Assembly (NCBI RefSeq): GCF_023101685.1
Contig: NZ_CP082164.1
Location: 8,184,001-8,248,000, forward strand
Direction: 5' to 3'
Origin: Bradyrhizobium sp. 186
GTDB taxonomy: Bacteria; Pseudomonadota; Alphaproteobacteria; Rhizobiales; Xanthobacteraceae
Length of the DNA: 64,000 bases
This document shows positions 34,722-42,915 of this stretch, in pieces. The notes under the pieces were generated by a model. That model was not told the DNA's origin. It was given only the letters and a program-made list of their open reading frames with translations, and searched no databases. Numbering within the stretch: the first letter of the stretch is position 1; each line of letters opens with the position of its first letter. Both the position numbers and the translations under genes were made by a program.

Positions 34722-35474
34722 CTATTGCTCCTTTGCTGGTGCGCCCGGAAGCACGGCTGCCACACCTTCCGGATTGATGTTGAAGGCCAAGAATATCAAC
34801 GGCTCGTTGCCTGGGTTTCCCCATTGGTGCACGAGAGCGTACGGTTCATAGATCAGGGAACCTGGTCCCCTTGCTTCCGTCTTACCGTCGACCGTGTTCG
34901 CTCCGGTGCCAGAAATAATATAGTACAGAGCCGCTCCTGACCGATGGTGTGGCGGGTTGGAGGGCATCTGCGCCGGAAACGTGACTCGTGTGAGATTGAG
35001 ATCATAACCGCCTGGCTTCAGGTCGGGGATTGGAGTCGCAGTGCGATATAGCTCTCTCACGGCGGCAGGTGCCGTCTCGACAGGCCGACCCAAGTCCACA
35101 GCGCGGACAAGGAAGAAGTGGAGAAAAGTTGACGGCCCTCCACTGCCCGCCGTTAGCGTCGCGGTCTTTCCGCCGGCGATGAACAGCCCCTCTCCGGCGT
35201 TGAGCATTTTGGCCTCGCCATCGAGCGCGATCTCGGTCGATCCTGACATCTGGTAGAGGATGCCGTTGGCCGCCGAGACGCCGCTCTTCTCGTCCGGCTG
35301 AAGAGTGATGCTCACCGCTTTGAAATGGAGCGGCACGTCTGTAACGGTCGGCAGTTTGGAAGCGGCGATCACTGTTCGTGTAATTGCCGGTGGAGCGGCG
35401 GTGGTTTGTGCGGCCCCGGAGGCGGGAAGTGCCATCGCGCCGAGCAACAGTAGTCCGGTTGTCCTGAACTGCAT
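34722..35474 (-). CDS. Secreted double-cupin protein
   Basis: The 250-residue product has a signal peptide (MQFRTTGLLLLGAMALPASG, cut near GAA-QT). It then has two cupin halves: GEGLFIAGGKTATLTAGSGG in the first, and MPSNPPHHRSGAALYYIISG plus GSLIYEPYALVHQWGNPGNE in the second, which keeps the His-rich metal-site spacing (PPHHRS, then VHQW). It is probably a periplasmic cupin. GGGAGG precedes the ATG at 35474. It stands upstream of the truncated dehydratase. Substrate unknown. Confidence 0.87.
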   Translation of the reverse strand: MQFRTTGLLLLGAMALPASGAAQTTAAPPAITRTVIAASKLPTVTDVPLHFKAVSITLQPDEKSGVSAANGILYQMSGSTEIALDGEAKMLNAGEGLFIAGGKTATLTAGSGGPSTFLHFFLVRAVDLGRPVETAPAAVRELYRTATPIPDLKPGGYDLNLTRVTFPAQMPSNPPHHRSGAALYYIISGTGANTVDGKTEARGPGSLIYEPYALVHQWGNPGNEPLIFLAFNINPEGVAAVLPGAPAKEQ

Positions 35475-35556
35475 GATTGCCTCCCAGGTTCAGCGGATCA
35501 TCGGAGCACCATACGCTCTCCGAGCGCCTCTTGGAATGGCAGGCCGCTTCCAGCTG

Positions 35557-35925
35557 CTATTGGACGGAAACCGGGAGCAAAGGCCGAGCGAAACTGAGTT
35601 CGTGGCCGTCGGGGTCGATTAGGTGGAAGAAGCGCTCACCCCATTCGGCATCGTGGGGCGCGGTAGCTGGCCGGTATCCCGCTGCGAGCGCACGGTCGTA
35701 AAGTGCGTCAACATCGGCAACGTAGAAGATTACCCGCCCCCACCAGGACCAGCGCCGCTCGGCAGGCTGGGCGATGAGGTTAAGATAGCTCGTCCCTGAA
35801 CGAAAGCTGGTGAATGACGACTCTTCGCCGCCATGCAGGACCTCAAACCCCAGCGCGCGGTAGAATCCGACAGATCGTGGCATTTCGTGGGTGCCCAGTG
35901 TGACCGCGCTGATTCCCTCGATCAT
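35557..35925 (-). CDS. VOC-family glyoxalase/bleomycin-resistance-type protein
   Basis: The 122-residue protein has the VOC pattern: GISAVTLGTHEMPRSVGFYR, FTSFRSGTSYLNLIAQ, and the closing FFHLIDPDGHELSFARPLL. It is likely a small metal-dependent isomerase, lyase or dioxygenase. Codons are normal and AGGAGAG lies eight bases before the ATG at 35925. The first 64 codons and about 33 bases upstream recur, inverted, at 43361-43585. The remote copy is truncated, so this is the complete one. Confidence 0.9.
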   Translation of the reverse strand: MIEGISAVTLGTHEMPRSVGFYRALGFEVLHGGEESSFTSFRSGTSYLNLIAQPAERRWSWWGRVIFYVADVDALYDRALAAGYRPATAPHDAEWGERFFHLIDPDGHELSFARPLLPVSVQ

Positions 35926-35958
35926 GGACAGAACTCTCCTGTTTCATTTCCCCGCGCC
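35734..35958 (-). repeat. 225-base inverted duplication, complete partner
   Basis: The 5' half of the VOC gene with its leader matches 43361-43585 on the opposite strand closely, including the ribosome site and GGCGCGGGGAAATGAAACAG. The two copies frame a 7.4 kb block (about 36.0-43.4 kb) as inverted repeats. Confidence 0.85.
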
Positions 35959-35975
35959 TCGAACAGCCAGCTGCA

Positions 35976-36227
35976 TCAAGGGTTCAGATCCTCAGTGGTC
36001 ACTACAACACCGCGGTCAGAGTGCCCCTCCCGCTGCAACTTCGCGAGAGCGAGATGTTCGATCTCGGCTCGGTGCCTTACAAAGATAGCGATGAGCTGTG
36101 CATAGCCTGCGTCCTTTCTGCTCATGCGCTCTCTGTTCAGAAGGGCAGTCTCCGTTACCCGGCACTTTTCGATTTTGCCGCCGTACTCCACAACGAAATG
36201 GACGTAATCGCCGCCAGCAACAACCAT
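35976..36227 (-). CDS. DUF1488-like small protein
   Basis: The 83-residue product has FVVEYGGKIEKCRVTETALL, then IFVRHRAEIEHLALAKLQRE and ends VVVTTEDLN. This follows the DUF1488 pattern of a strand pair, a helix with a conserved FxxHRxxIE and a final V-x-x-T-x-x-D-L. Function unknown. The ATG at 36227 is preceded by GAGGA. Such proteins are frequent in rhizobia. Confidence 0.7.
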   Translation of the reverse strand: MVVAGGDYVHFVVEYGGKIEKCRVTETALLNRERMSRKDAGYAQLIAIFVRHRAEIEHLALAKLQREGHSDRGVVVTTEDLNP

Positions 36228-36307
36228 GAGAATGGTCCTCAGACGGGGGTGAGACTAACATATGGTGGTTTATCCGGCCCCCTACAAGCGAGGGCTGCAT
36301 GAGCGCA

Positions 36308-36544
36308 TTAATCTGCCAGCGCCCATCTTCCATAGACCGACGCGATAAGCGTTTGGGCAATGGCCACGCCCGCGCGCGTCGGCATCGGATCAAGCGCGCC
36401 GTAGCTCCAATTCGGCCCCGTGCCTTTAGGGTACATGCGAATTATCTCGACGCGCTTAATGCCTCGCGTGTGCGGATCCATCGCCAGAAGCCGAAGGCAC
36501 TCGGCCTCAAGTTCGGCTGCGGATTTACGCGGCATCTCCTCCAT
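36308..36544 (-). CDS. Small conserved hypothetical protein
   Basis: The product from the ATG at 36544 (GGAGAA upstream) is 78 residues. It has MEEMPRKSAAELEAECLRLL, MDPHTRGIKRVEIIRMYPKG and a final AQTLIASVYGRWAL. The regular helical N-terminus and Gly/Pro-rich middle look genuine. No known domain is recognised. Confidence 0.6.
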   Translation of the reverse strand: MEEMPRKSAAELEAECLRLLAMDPHTRGIKRVEIIRMYPKGTGPNWSYGALDPMPTRAGVAIAQTLIASVYGRWALAD

Positions 36545-36778
36545 CAAGGTTCTCCGGCTTCGGGATATCGACCTCTCGGAGGTGGTGCTGTTACCGCTCA
36601 AGCTCAAGCAGGGACCCGGTCATTCGATCACCGCGTTGGCGTGGGCGAGCGCAGCGTCGGCGAGGTGATCGAATGAGGCGGAGGTTGCCGCCCAGTGCTC
36701 GGTCATCAGTGATGTCGGCAGCCATTTCGAGAAAGGCTCTAAGGGACGACCACCCCTGTTGCGCCGGCCGTCCCGCGG

Positions 36779-37237
36779 GTGTTTGCATGTTCCATGCAGG
36801 CGGAGCAGTCAATCGTCGTTGACCCAAGAAGTCCTGGCGGCATCAACTCGCCGCACGGCCTGATCTTGTTCGACGGCGTATGCGTCCTATGCTCGCGCGG
36901 CTGCCGCTTCGTGAACAAACGTGATCGCCGCGGCTATTTTCGCTTCGTTCCGATCCAGTTGGCCGAGGGACGTCCGCTCGCTGAGCAACTCGGCATCGAT
37001 CCTGATCACCCGGATTCCTTCGCCTTCTTGGCGAACGGCCAGGCCTATGTAAAATCCGAAGCCGTGCTGCGCATTGCGCGCGAGCTTCCGCGTTGGCAGT
37101 GGACATGGGTCTTCCAATTCATCCCACGGGTGATCCGCGACGCGATCTATGACTTGGTCGCGCGCAACCGCTATCGCTGGTTCGGCCGTCGTGACGCTTG
37201 CATCCTGCCGAATTCGGATCGTTCGTGGCTATCGTGA
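36779..37237 (+). CDS. DCC-family thiol-disulfide oxidoreductase (DUF393)
   Basis: The 152-residue protein has the DCC signature LILFDGVCVLCSRGCRFV with Cys35-x2-Cys38, then RFVPIQLAEGRPLAEQLGID and a terminal YRWFGRRDACILP. Members are thioredoxin-like proteins of uncertain function, often membrane-linked. The start may be the ATG at 36779 or at 36797; no strong ribosome site decides it. Neighbours are a small zinc-finger gene and rpoH on the other strand. Confidence 0.88.
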   Translation: MFACSMQAEQSIVVDPRSPGGINSPHGLILFDGVCVLCSRGCRFVNKRDRRGYFRFVPIQLAEGRPLAEQLGIDPDHPDSFAFLANGQAYVKSEAVLRIARELPRWQWTWVFQFIPRVIRDAIYDLVARNRYRWFGRRDACILPNSDRSWLS

Positions 37238-37285
37238 ACCGCCCCGGCAGGTATGACGAAGGAAGCAGTGTTGCTGCTTTTCAAC

Positions 37286-37522
37286 TCAGTCCTTATCACC
37301 GTAAGCACAATCTGCCGGATCAGCTTCCTGTGCGCCCAAGCTCGGATCGAAGCGGAATAGCGTAGAGCAATAGGGGCAGACGATCTCACCGGCATCGCCC
37401 ATCTTGAGGTAGATGTGTGGGTGATCTTGCGGCGGTTTATCCCCAATGCACTTGAACTCGCGGCTGCCAATGCGCACGATCGGCACCCCGACTTCATTAT
37501 GAAACTTCGGATAACCTTCCAT
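37286..37522 (-). CDS. Zinc-finger (zf-CHCC) small protein
   Basis: The 78-residue protein has Cys-x-His...Cys-x2-Cys spacing in REFKCIGDKPPQDHPHIYLK and EIVCPYCSTLFRF. This is the zf-CHCC fold also found in the NDUFS6 accessory subunit of complex I. In alphaproteobacteria such proteins are free-standing. Probably zinc-binding. It is on the same strand as rpoH, downstream of it by 180 bases. Confidence 0.85.
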   Translation of the reverse strand: MEGYPKFHNEVGVPIVRIGSREFKCIGDKPPQDHPHIYLKMGDAGEIVCPYCSTLFRFDPSLGAQEADPADCAYGDKD

Positions 37523-37702
37523 CTGCAGCGCGCGGCTTAGGCGCCCGATCGATAATTCAAAGTGCCGTGCATGGTTCGTCGAGCGAGGACTGGATCAGCA
37601 CCCGGTGAGCGGCGCCCCTCTCGCGTCGTTCGGTTGCCGTAAAACGTACCCATAGCGACACGCCCATCGTTAGTTTCTCCCACCACGGGAGAGGGTTGGA
37701 AG

Positions 37703-38593
37703 CTAACGCATTTGCAGAGGCGCCGGCGTCGCCATCGCCGCGACGCGGCGCTTCACTGCGTTCTGCACCTTCTCGAAGGCGCTGACCTCGATCTGGCGTA
37801 CGCGCTCGCGCGAGACGCCGAATTCCTCGGCCAGTTCCACGAGCGTGATCTGTTCCTCGGCGAGCCGGCGCGTCTCGAAGATGCGCCGCTCGCGCTTGTT
37901 AAGCACGGTGAGCGCATCGGACAGTGTCTTGCTGCGGTTATCAAACTCCTCGCGCGCGGCGAGCGTCGTCTCCTGGTCCGGGGATTCGTCTACCAGCCAG
38001 TCCTGCCACTGGCCGTCCTCGCGGATCGCGGCGTTGAGCGAGGCGTCGCCGCCAAGCCGCCGGTTCATGTAAATCAAGTCCGTTTCGGTGACGCCGATCC
38101 GCCGGGCGATGACCTTCACGTGGTCCAGCCGCATATCGCCATCGTCGAGAATGGAGATTTTGCTCTGGGCCTTGCGGAGGTTGAAGAACACCTTCTTCTG
38201 GTTGGTCGTGGTGCCCATCTTCACCAGCGACCGCGAGCGCAGGATGTATTCCCGGATCGCCGCTTTGATCCACCACACGGCGTAGGTGGTGAACCGGAAG
38301 CCCTTCTCCGGCTCGAAGCGCTCGACCGCCTGCATCAGGCCGACATTGCCCTCGGAGATCGCCTCGGCGATCGGCAGGCCGTGGCCGCGATAGTCCCTGG
38401 CGATCTTGGTCACGAGCCGCAGATGGCTGGTGACCAGCTTGTGTGCCGCGTCGCGATCGCCGTGCTCGCGCCAGCGCTTGGCTAGCATGTATTCTTCCTG
38501 GCGCTCCAACATCGGGAACCGCCGGATTTCCTCAAGATATTGGGTGAGGCCGGGTTCGGCCGTAAGGATCGGCAGGGCCGCGTTGCGGGCCAT
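37703..38593 (-). CDS. rpoH: RNA polymerase sigma-32 (heat-shock) factor
   Basis: The 296-residue protein is a complete sigma-70-family factor of the RpoH type. Region 2 has SEGNVGLMQAVERFEPEKGF and TTYAVWWIKAAIREYI, and the RpoH-specific box NQKKVFFNLRKA is at residues 131-142. Region 4.2 is LVELAEEFGVSRERVRQIEV. The ATG at 38593 has GGAGGG eight bases upstream. Bradyrhizobium carries several rpoH genes, so this one is probably an accessory copy. It is divergent from the MarR gene and shares the region with the paired TTTCGAAA sites. Confidence 0.94.
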   Translation of the reverse strand: MARNAALPILTAEPGLTQYLEEIRRFPMLERQEEYMLAKRWREHGDRDAAHKLVTSHLRLVTKIARDYRGHGLPIAEAISEGNVGLMQAVERFEPEKGFRFTTYAVWWIKAAIREYILRSRSLVKMGTTTNQKKVFFNLRKAQSKISILDDGDMRLDHVKVIARRIGVTETDLIYMNRRLGGDASLNAAIREDGQWQDWLVDESPDQETTLAAREEFDNRSKTLSDALTVLNKRERRIFETRRLAEEQITLVELAEEFGVSRERVRQIEVSAFEKVQNAVKRRVAAMATPAPLQMR

Positions 38594-38611
38594 GATCAAG
38601 CCCTCCAACTA

Positions 38612-38676
38612 GTTTCGAAACAAAATTATCTGCATCCGATTATCGATTGTCAAGTTAATTTCGAAACACTATTATA
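38612..38676. promoter_or_regulatory. Paired TTTCGAAA operators between rpoH and the MarR gene
   Basis: TTTCGAAACAAAATTAT starts at 38613 and TTTCGAAACACTATTAT at 38659, a 17-base direct repeat with two differences and an 8-base palindrome in each, 46 bases apart (about four helical turns). One site adjoins the rpoH start and the other the MarR promoter (TATATT, about 38674-38679). MarR proteins bind palindromes of this kind, so joint control of both genes is likely. Confidence 0.65.
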
Positions 38677-38692
38677 TTCTGAAGAGGCAATC

Positions 38693-39295
38693 ATGTCAGC
38701 GCGCGAAACGGCAGAGCTCCTGCTGCAAGTGGGACGGCTCGTACAAGCTGAGGGCTATGACGGCGAACTCAGTCCGGCCCAATGGATGGCGCTCCGCTTC
38801 TTCGCCCGTGCCAACCCGTTCTCGCGGACCCCGTCGGCATTCGCGGAATTTCAAGCGACAACCCGCGGCACCGCGACACAAACCATTAAGGCGCTTGAAG
38901 CGGGTGGGTACTTGGTCCGACAGCCATTCAAGACGGACGGGCGAAGCGTAAGTCTGCGACTGACGAGCAAGGGCAAAAAAGCGCTTGCACGCGATCCGTT
39001 CGAAGTTCTGGTGCGCGCCGTGGATTCGCTCGACGCGACAGAGCGAACTGCGATGCGTCGCGCGCTGCACCAAGTGCTGTCCACTCTAGCGACGAGTGAT
39101 GCGCATCGGCGCTTCGGTGGTTGCCAGGACTGCACGCACTTCGGCGGAGAGATGTCCGGCAACCTGCCGAGCACGGGTCCCTCGGCCGCTGAATGCCTGC
39201 TCCTCGGTGTTCCGATTCGGCCAGAGGACGTAGGTCTTCTGTGCGTCCATTTTCAACCAATAAAGGAGCACCGCGAGGACGGACCGACGCCATGA
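38693..39295 (+). CDS. MarR-family regulator with cysteine-rich C-terminal extension
   Basis: The 200-residue protein has a MarR winged helix: LSPAQWMALRFFARANPFSR, TTRGTATQTIKALEAGGYLV and wing residues RQPFKTDGRSVSLRLTSKGK. The end is unusual: CQDCTHFGGEM, a spacer, CLLLGVPIRPEDVGLLCVHF, giving four Cys and two His that could bind a metal or an iron-sulfur cluster. The ATG at 38693 is close to GAAGAGGC. It is divergent from rpoH and 38 bases ahead of the ferredoxin remnant, suggesting redox sensing. Confidence 0.85.
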   Translation: MSARETAELLLQVGRLVQAEGYDGELSPAQWMALRFFARANPFSRTPSAFAEFQATTRGTATQTIKALEAGGYLVRQPFKTDGRSVSLRLTSKGKKALARDPFEVLVRAVDSLDATERTAMRRALHQVLSTLATSDAHRRFGGCQDCTHFGGEMSGNLPSTGPSAAECLLLGVPIRPEDVGLLCVHFQPIKEHREDGPTP

Positions 39296-39333
39296 ATGAG
39301 TTCGCCGCTGCGATCTGCTGAAAGGACGCTTAA

Positions 39334-39669
39334 TTGACCTTCGTCGTCAACGAGAGCTGAATTCGCTGCAAAATCATGGACTGCGTCGACGTGTGCCCCG
39401 TGGACTGCTTCTACGAGGGCGAAAACATGCTCGTCATCCACCCGGACGAATGCATCGATTGCGGGGTCTGCCTGCCGGAATGCCCGGTAGACGCGATCAA
39501 GCCTGACACCGAGCCGGGGCTTGAGAAATGGCTGTCGCTGAATGCGGAATACGCGAAAATCTGGCCAAATATTACGGTCAAAAAGCGCCCCCCGCCCGAC
39601 TCCAAGGAGTGGGAGGGGAAGCCGGACAAACTTCCATACTTCTCACCAAATCCCGCCGCGGGTGATTGA
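39334..39669 (+). pseudogene. fdxA: Seven-iron ferredoxin FdxA with a TGA at the first cluster cysteine
   Basis: From TTG at 39334 the frame reads [28 protein letters not shown] and on to 39669, 111 codons, the normal FdxA length. Native FdxA has Cys at the TGA position (39358-39360); it is a ligand of the [3Fe-4S] cluster. The other cysteines are intact: CVDVCPVDC and [18 protein letters not shown]. The original ATG start has also become TTG. Restart at the ATG at 39376 would yield a protein lacking part of the 3Fe site. It follows the MarR gene and may once have been its target. Confidence 0.8.
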
Positions 39670-39859
39670 GGCGAACAGCGCCCGCACCGCAACATTCGCC
39701 TTCGCAATTTCCGCGAGGCGCTTACCTTCCTTCCAATATCCGCGAATTAACTCGCGTTTGAGATCCCTGGAGGCGCATAACCAGACAATCACCGCTCCGC
39801 CTCCTGGGCATTACCGGTGACAGAGAGTGTTGCGCTCCCGCCTATTCGAGGGAAGCATC

Positions 39860-40105
39860 ATGCCCCAGTCTCAACGCCTGTCGTCCGTCATTCCATTCGT
39901 TGCAATTGAGCGCCCCGCTTGTCCGAAGTGCAAGGCCCCGATGATGCTCGTCAGTATCGAGCTAGCACGCCCGGGCGTCGACTTGCATACGTTTGAATGT
40001 GGTATCTGCAATCACGTACTTAAGACCCTGGCCGCGTATGAAGACCCTATGAAGTCCAAGGGTCTTGGACGTTGGCTTCAAGGCGATTTGCACCCACCGA
40101 AGTAA
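39860..40105 (+). CDS. Small zinc-ribbon-like hypothetical protein
   Basis: The 81-residue product has CPKCKAPM and, 24 residues on, FECGICNHV, two CxxC pairs that suggest a zinc ribbon. The rest (PGVDLHTFECGICNHVLKTL) matches a small protein I recall as common in Bradyrhizobium. The ATG at 39860 has GAGGGA upstream. Function unknown. Confidence 0.75.
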   Translation: MPQSQRLSSVIPFVAIERPACPKCKAPMMLVSIELARPGVDLHTFECGICNHVLKTLAAYEDPMKSKGLGRWLQGDLHPPK

Positions 40106-40264
40106 GGCGCGCCGGCGTGAACCGGCGGATTGTGTAAATTCCTTGAAATGAGGCGCGCCGTAGAAATGCCCACAAGCTGGGTAATATTCACCACTGGACC
40201 ACACTGATAGACGCCCGCGCCACCGCGGGTGCGGGTGCGCTATCTCGAAAGAGGAGCAAATCTC

Positions 40265-40684
40265 ATGTGTGACTATAGTCTGCATGCCATGGCATCGCGT
40301 CCCGCCAAAGTTGGAGAGACGCTCGTCACCACAACGTTCCCCAGGACCTCGACCCGTGGCTTTGCTGCAGAAAGCGAACCCGGGATGGCGGTCTGCCTGC
40401 TTCCCGGAACCGAGTTAGCCTTCGAGCAAAACGTTAAGTACGACCAGGGATGGATCTGGACGAGAACAACGAGCTTCCGCGTTGCCAAGTTTGGTGTGGT
40501 CGAACCAATTGTGCCGCATCGCCACCACGACGCGATCGAATTTCCCGATGGAAGCAATGTCCTGGTGACGCTGCTCGTCGAAGGCCAGCGAGCGACTGTG
40601 CTGCAATTGCCAGTTGTCCAGCAGATATCGGAGCGCACCACAAAAGCTGAGGAGCACGGAAGCACACCGGCATCAGCAGCTTGA
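40265..40684 (+). CDS. Conserved hypothetical protein
   Basis: The 139-residue product starts MCDYSLHAMASRPAKVGETL and has TTFPRTSTRGFAAESEPGMA with a beta-rich pattern, then a Val/Leu-rich strand region. GAGGAG precedes the ATG at 40265. I do not recognise a named domain. It is well-formed and complete. Confidence 0.72.
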   Translation: MCDYSLHAMASRPAKVGETLVTTTFPRTSTRGFAAESEPGMAVCLLPGTELAFEQNVKYDQGWIWTRTTSFRVAKFGVVEPIVPHRHHDAIEFPDGSNVLVTLLVEGQRATVLQLPVVQQISERTTKAEEHGSTPASAA

Positions 40685-40987
40685 TCTTGCCCTGGAGTTG
40701 CACGCCGAATCACTTCGGCGGGCTCTGCGTAACATCTTGTCGCGGTGTGAGTTGGGACCGGCGACGGTGGAGAAATGCCTGCTGTCGATTAAGAAACTTG
40801 CAAACGACCGTGCTGCGGAGTGAGCCGGCGTGTTGTCTGCCGTGATGACGCTGATCGGCAGGATTTGCACATAATCTGCCAGCATTCGGCAAGGGGTCAA
40901 TTCGCGCACTTCGTTGGTCTTAGGTGGGGCCTAGCCCTCCCCTTGAATAGATGAAAATCCTGCTTGGCCGCGCGAACTCAGTCTACG
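40685..40987. other. Intergenic stretch, possible coding remnant
   Basis: A plus-strand open stretch to 40823 contains LDLALELHAESLRRALRNIL, a plausible helix, but it overlaps the previous gene and lacks a start. I regard it as a remnant at best; nothing else is seen. Confidence 0.35.
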
Positions 40988-41178
40988 TCAGGCCGCCGGG
41001 TGGCGGACATCAACGCCGTCCGCTGAATATTCCGTAATCTTATTACGCAGCGTTCTGATGGAGAACCCAAGCAGGCGCGCTGAAGCGGTGCGGTTGCCGC
41101 CTGTTTTCGCAAGCGTTTCTAGGACCAGATCGCGCTCGATGTCTTTGATGGGCGAGCCAACGAGCCACCGTGCGAGAC
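40988..41178 (-). pseudogene. Fis-type helix-turn-helix fragment of a sigma-54 activator (FlbD/NtrC type)
   Basis: Minus-strand codons to the stop at 40988 encode DIERDLVLETLAKTGGNRTA and SARLLGFSIRTLRNKITEYS. This is the C-terminal DNA-binding domain of an NtrC-family activator, close to the FlbD flagellar type. The receiver and AAA domains are absent and no start codon is found, so it is a remnant. Confidence 0.7.
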
Positions 41179-41407
41179 GACGTCACGACGCGCCTGAGAT
41201 TTGAGACCGCGGGGACAGGGCGTACTCCATTTGCACAAACACTTCCCCTCGGCCTCATTCAGAGGACAAGGATTTGGTTAATGATTTCCTAACGCGACGC
41301 TCCGGCACTCGACTAGGGTTCGACCACTGCTGGCGAGGCCGCTAGTGCGAGCACCGCCTGCTCTTCCCACCCTCGCGGTGAATCCGCTCGCAATGAGAGA
41401 GCCGCCC

Positions 41408-41620
41408 TCAGGAGCGTGCACTAGATTTTGTGGTGATTGGCTCGATTGCACCGGTCGTTCGCACGGCATTACGTGCTTCGAAGTAAGAAGCGATTTCCGC
41501 TTCGGCCTCGCGTTCCCATTTTTCCGCCTCGGCGAGCCAAAGGAAACGTCTGGCCGGATCGCTCACTGCGAGCTGGCGAAACTTCGCTTCTAACTTGCGG
41601 CACTCTACCAGGTTTTTCAT
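41408..41620 (-). CDS. Small conserved hypothetical protein
   Basis: The 70-residue product MKNLVECRKLEAKFRQLAVS then DPARRFLWLAEAEKWEREAE is helical with many charged residues. AGGAGG is five bases before the ATG at 41620, an unusually good site. I recall similar proteins in Bradyrhizobium. Function unknown. Confidence 0.68.
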   Translation of the reverse strand: MKNLVECRKLEAKFRQLAVSDPARRFLWLAEAEKWEREAEAEIASYFEARNAVRTTGAIEPITTKSSARS

Positions 41621-41904
41621 TGTCACCTCCTAGGAGATGCGTTTTCCGCGACAGCTTAGGCTCGTCTTGACGACGAAGTCATTGCGTTTCGTATTTCTTG
41701 CGTGCGTCATTGAGGCGCGGAAGATAATTGGGGCCCCTTCATTGCGCAAAACATCACGGCTAGCCGGTCCATCTGCGCCGAGCCGGGCGAGCGCCACCAT
41801 GTCGCCTGGCACCATCGCGACGGGAAGAAACACGCAATTTTTGCTTGCCTCATGTTAGTCTTTCCCTGCCTGATCAGGGAGAACAGCCATGATAGCCGAG
41901 TTGG

Positions 41905-42081
41905 ATGAAGACCGCTTTAATCCGTAAATTTCTAAAGCATGTCGGAGTTACATCGCAGCGTGAAATTGAGAACCTGGTGCGTAGCGGAGAGGTGAAGGGT
42001 GGCAAGCTCAAAATGCGAATGACCCTTTCCGCTGAGGGGACGCCGCTGAAACATGTAGTCGAGGAAACGGTCGCACTCTGA
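41905..42081 (+). CDS. DUF6494-like small protein with altered N-terminus
   Basis: The 58-residue product has LIRKFLKHVGVTSQREIENL and ends KMRMTLSAEGTPLKHVVEET, the DUF6494 pattern. Relatives start with a few residues, then SIRKFLK. Here the upstream codons DEDRFN lie in a different frame, so a small deletion displaced the original start and ATGAAGACC now takes over. Possibly still made. Function unknown. Confidence 0.55.
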   Translation: MKTALIRKFLKHVGVTSQREIENLVRSGEVKGGKLKMRMTLSAEGTPLKHVVEETVAL

Positions 42082-42284
42082 CGATTATCCCGGCTGCCCC
42101 GGCAGGGCTGCCCTCTTGGTGGAGGACTCATCCTGCTCATTTCCAATTTGGTCCTTGGTGTCGATTCGACAACATCCGTGGTAGGGTTTCCAGCGAGAAC
42201 GGACTCTACTCAAAACCGGGGGTGTTTTAGGGGAGTAGATCACAATATATGCTGAATTGACTCCTTATGCTGGAGGAAGCGGTC

Positions 42285-42872
42285 ATGCTCCAGACGGTAT
42301 CGCGGCTCCTTCCGGAGCTTCCGCTATTTCTCATGACTGCCGTCGCTACGCATTTGGTCATGTCATTTGCGCAGACGCTGATGCATTACAAGCTCGGCCA
42401 CCATCCAATGGGCGGTAAGTTCTTTCGCAACCATATCAACTTCCATCACACCTACTATTCCAAAGATCATCTCGTCTCACGGACGTACCGCGGTGACGAA
42501 GGCAACAATACACCCTTCTTCTTCATTCCTGTGTTTCTGGTAGGAGCTTGTACATACCTCGTATTGCCCATTGATCTCTTCGTGGTTCAGGTAGTTGCAT
42601 GTGCGGCGTCGTTCTACGCGCACGTCTTTTTCGACAAGGAATACCACGTAGAGGGATCGCGGCTTCAGCGGTTTGCATGGTTCAGACGCAAACAGGAACT
42701 GCACTTCGTTCATCACCGGCACGCGAACTGCAATTTCGCGGTGATCCATTTCTTCTGGGATGGGATTCTCGGTACCTATAGAAGGCCGGATGCTCGGTTT
42801 CGTGGACAAAAGGGATTCCCAAATCAACTGGTGTCTGATTCAAAACCGTCTCCTCTCCAGAAGCGACCTTGA
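42285..42872 (+). CDS. Fatty acid hydroxylase/sterol desaturase family membrane protein
   Basis: The 195-residue protein shows the family's His boxes: HYKLGHHPMG, NHINFHHTYY and HFVHHRHANCNFAV, which bind a di-iron centre. Two to three membrane helices lie around residues 10-30 and 80-120. It should oxidise a membrane lipid. GGAGGAAG precedes the ATG at 42285. It has no clear partner genes. Confidence 0.85.
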   Translation: MLQTVSRLLPELPLFLMTAVATHLVMSFAQTLMHYKLGHHPMGGKFFRNHINFHHTYYSKDHLVSRTYRGDEGNNTPFFFIPVFLVGACTYLVLPIDLFVVQVVACAASFYAHVFFDKEYHVEGSRLQRFAWFRRKQELHFVHHRHANCNFAVIHFFWDGILGTYRRPDARFRGQKGFPNQLVSDSKPSPLQKRP

Positions 42873-42915
42873 ATCAAACGCCGCTTGGAAGTTCCTCTGT
42901 GGAGTGCCTCAAATC

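Noticed and set aside
37712..38485. Plus-strand frame opposite rpoH
   Set aside because: Antisense shadow; rpoH has all sigma-factor regions.
39334..39669. TGA in the ferredoxin as a selenocysteine codon
   Set aside because: No SECIS-like hairpin was evident just after it, the start codon is also degraded, and a Cys-to-stop change fits ordinary decay in this gene-poor area.
41630..41833. Minus-strand frame with VAMVPGDMVALARLGADG
   Set aside because: Sense-like text, but no ATG start and no known relative; left out as unsupported.
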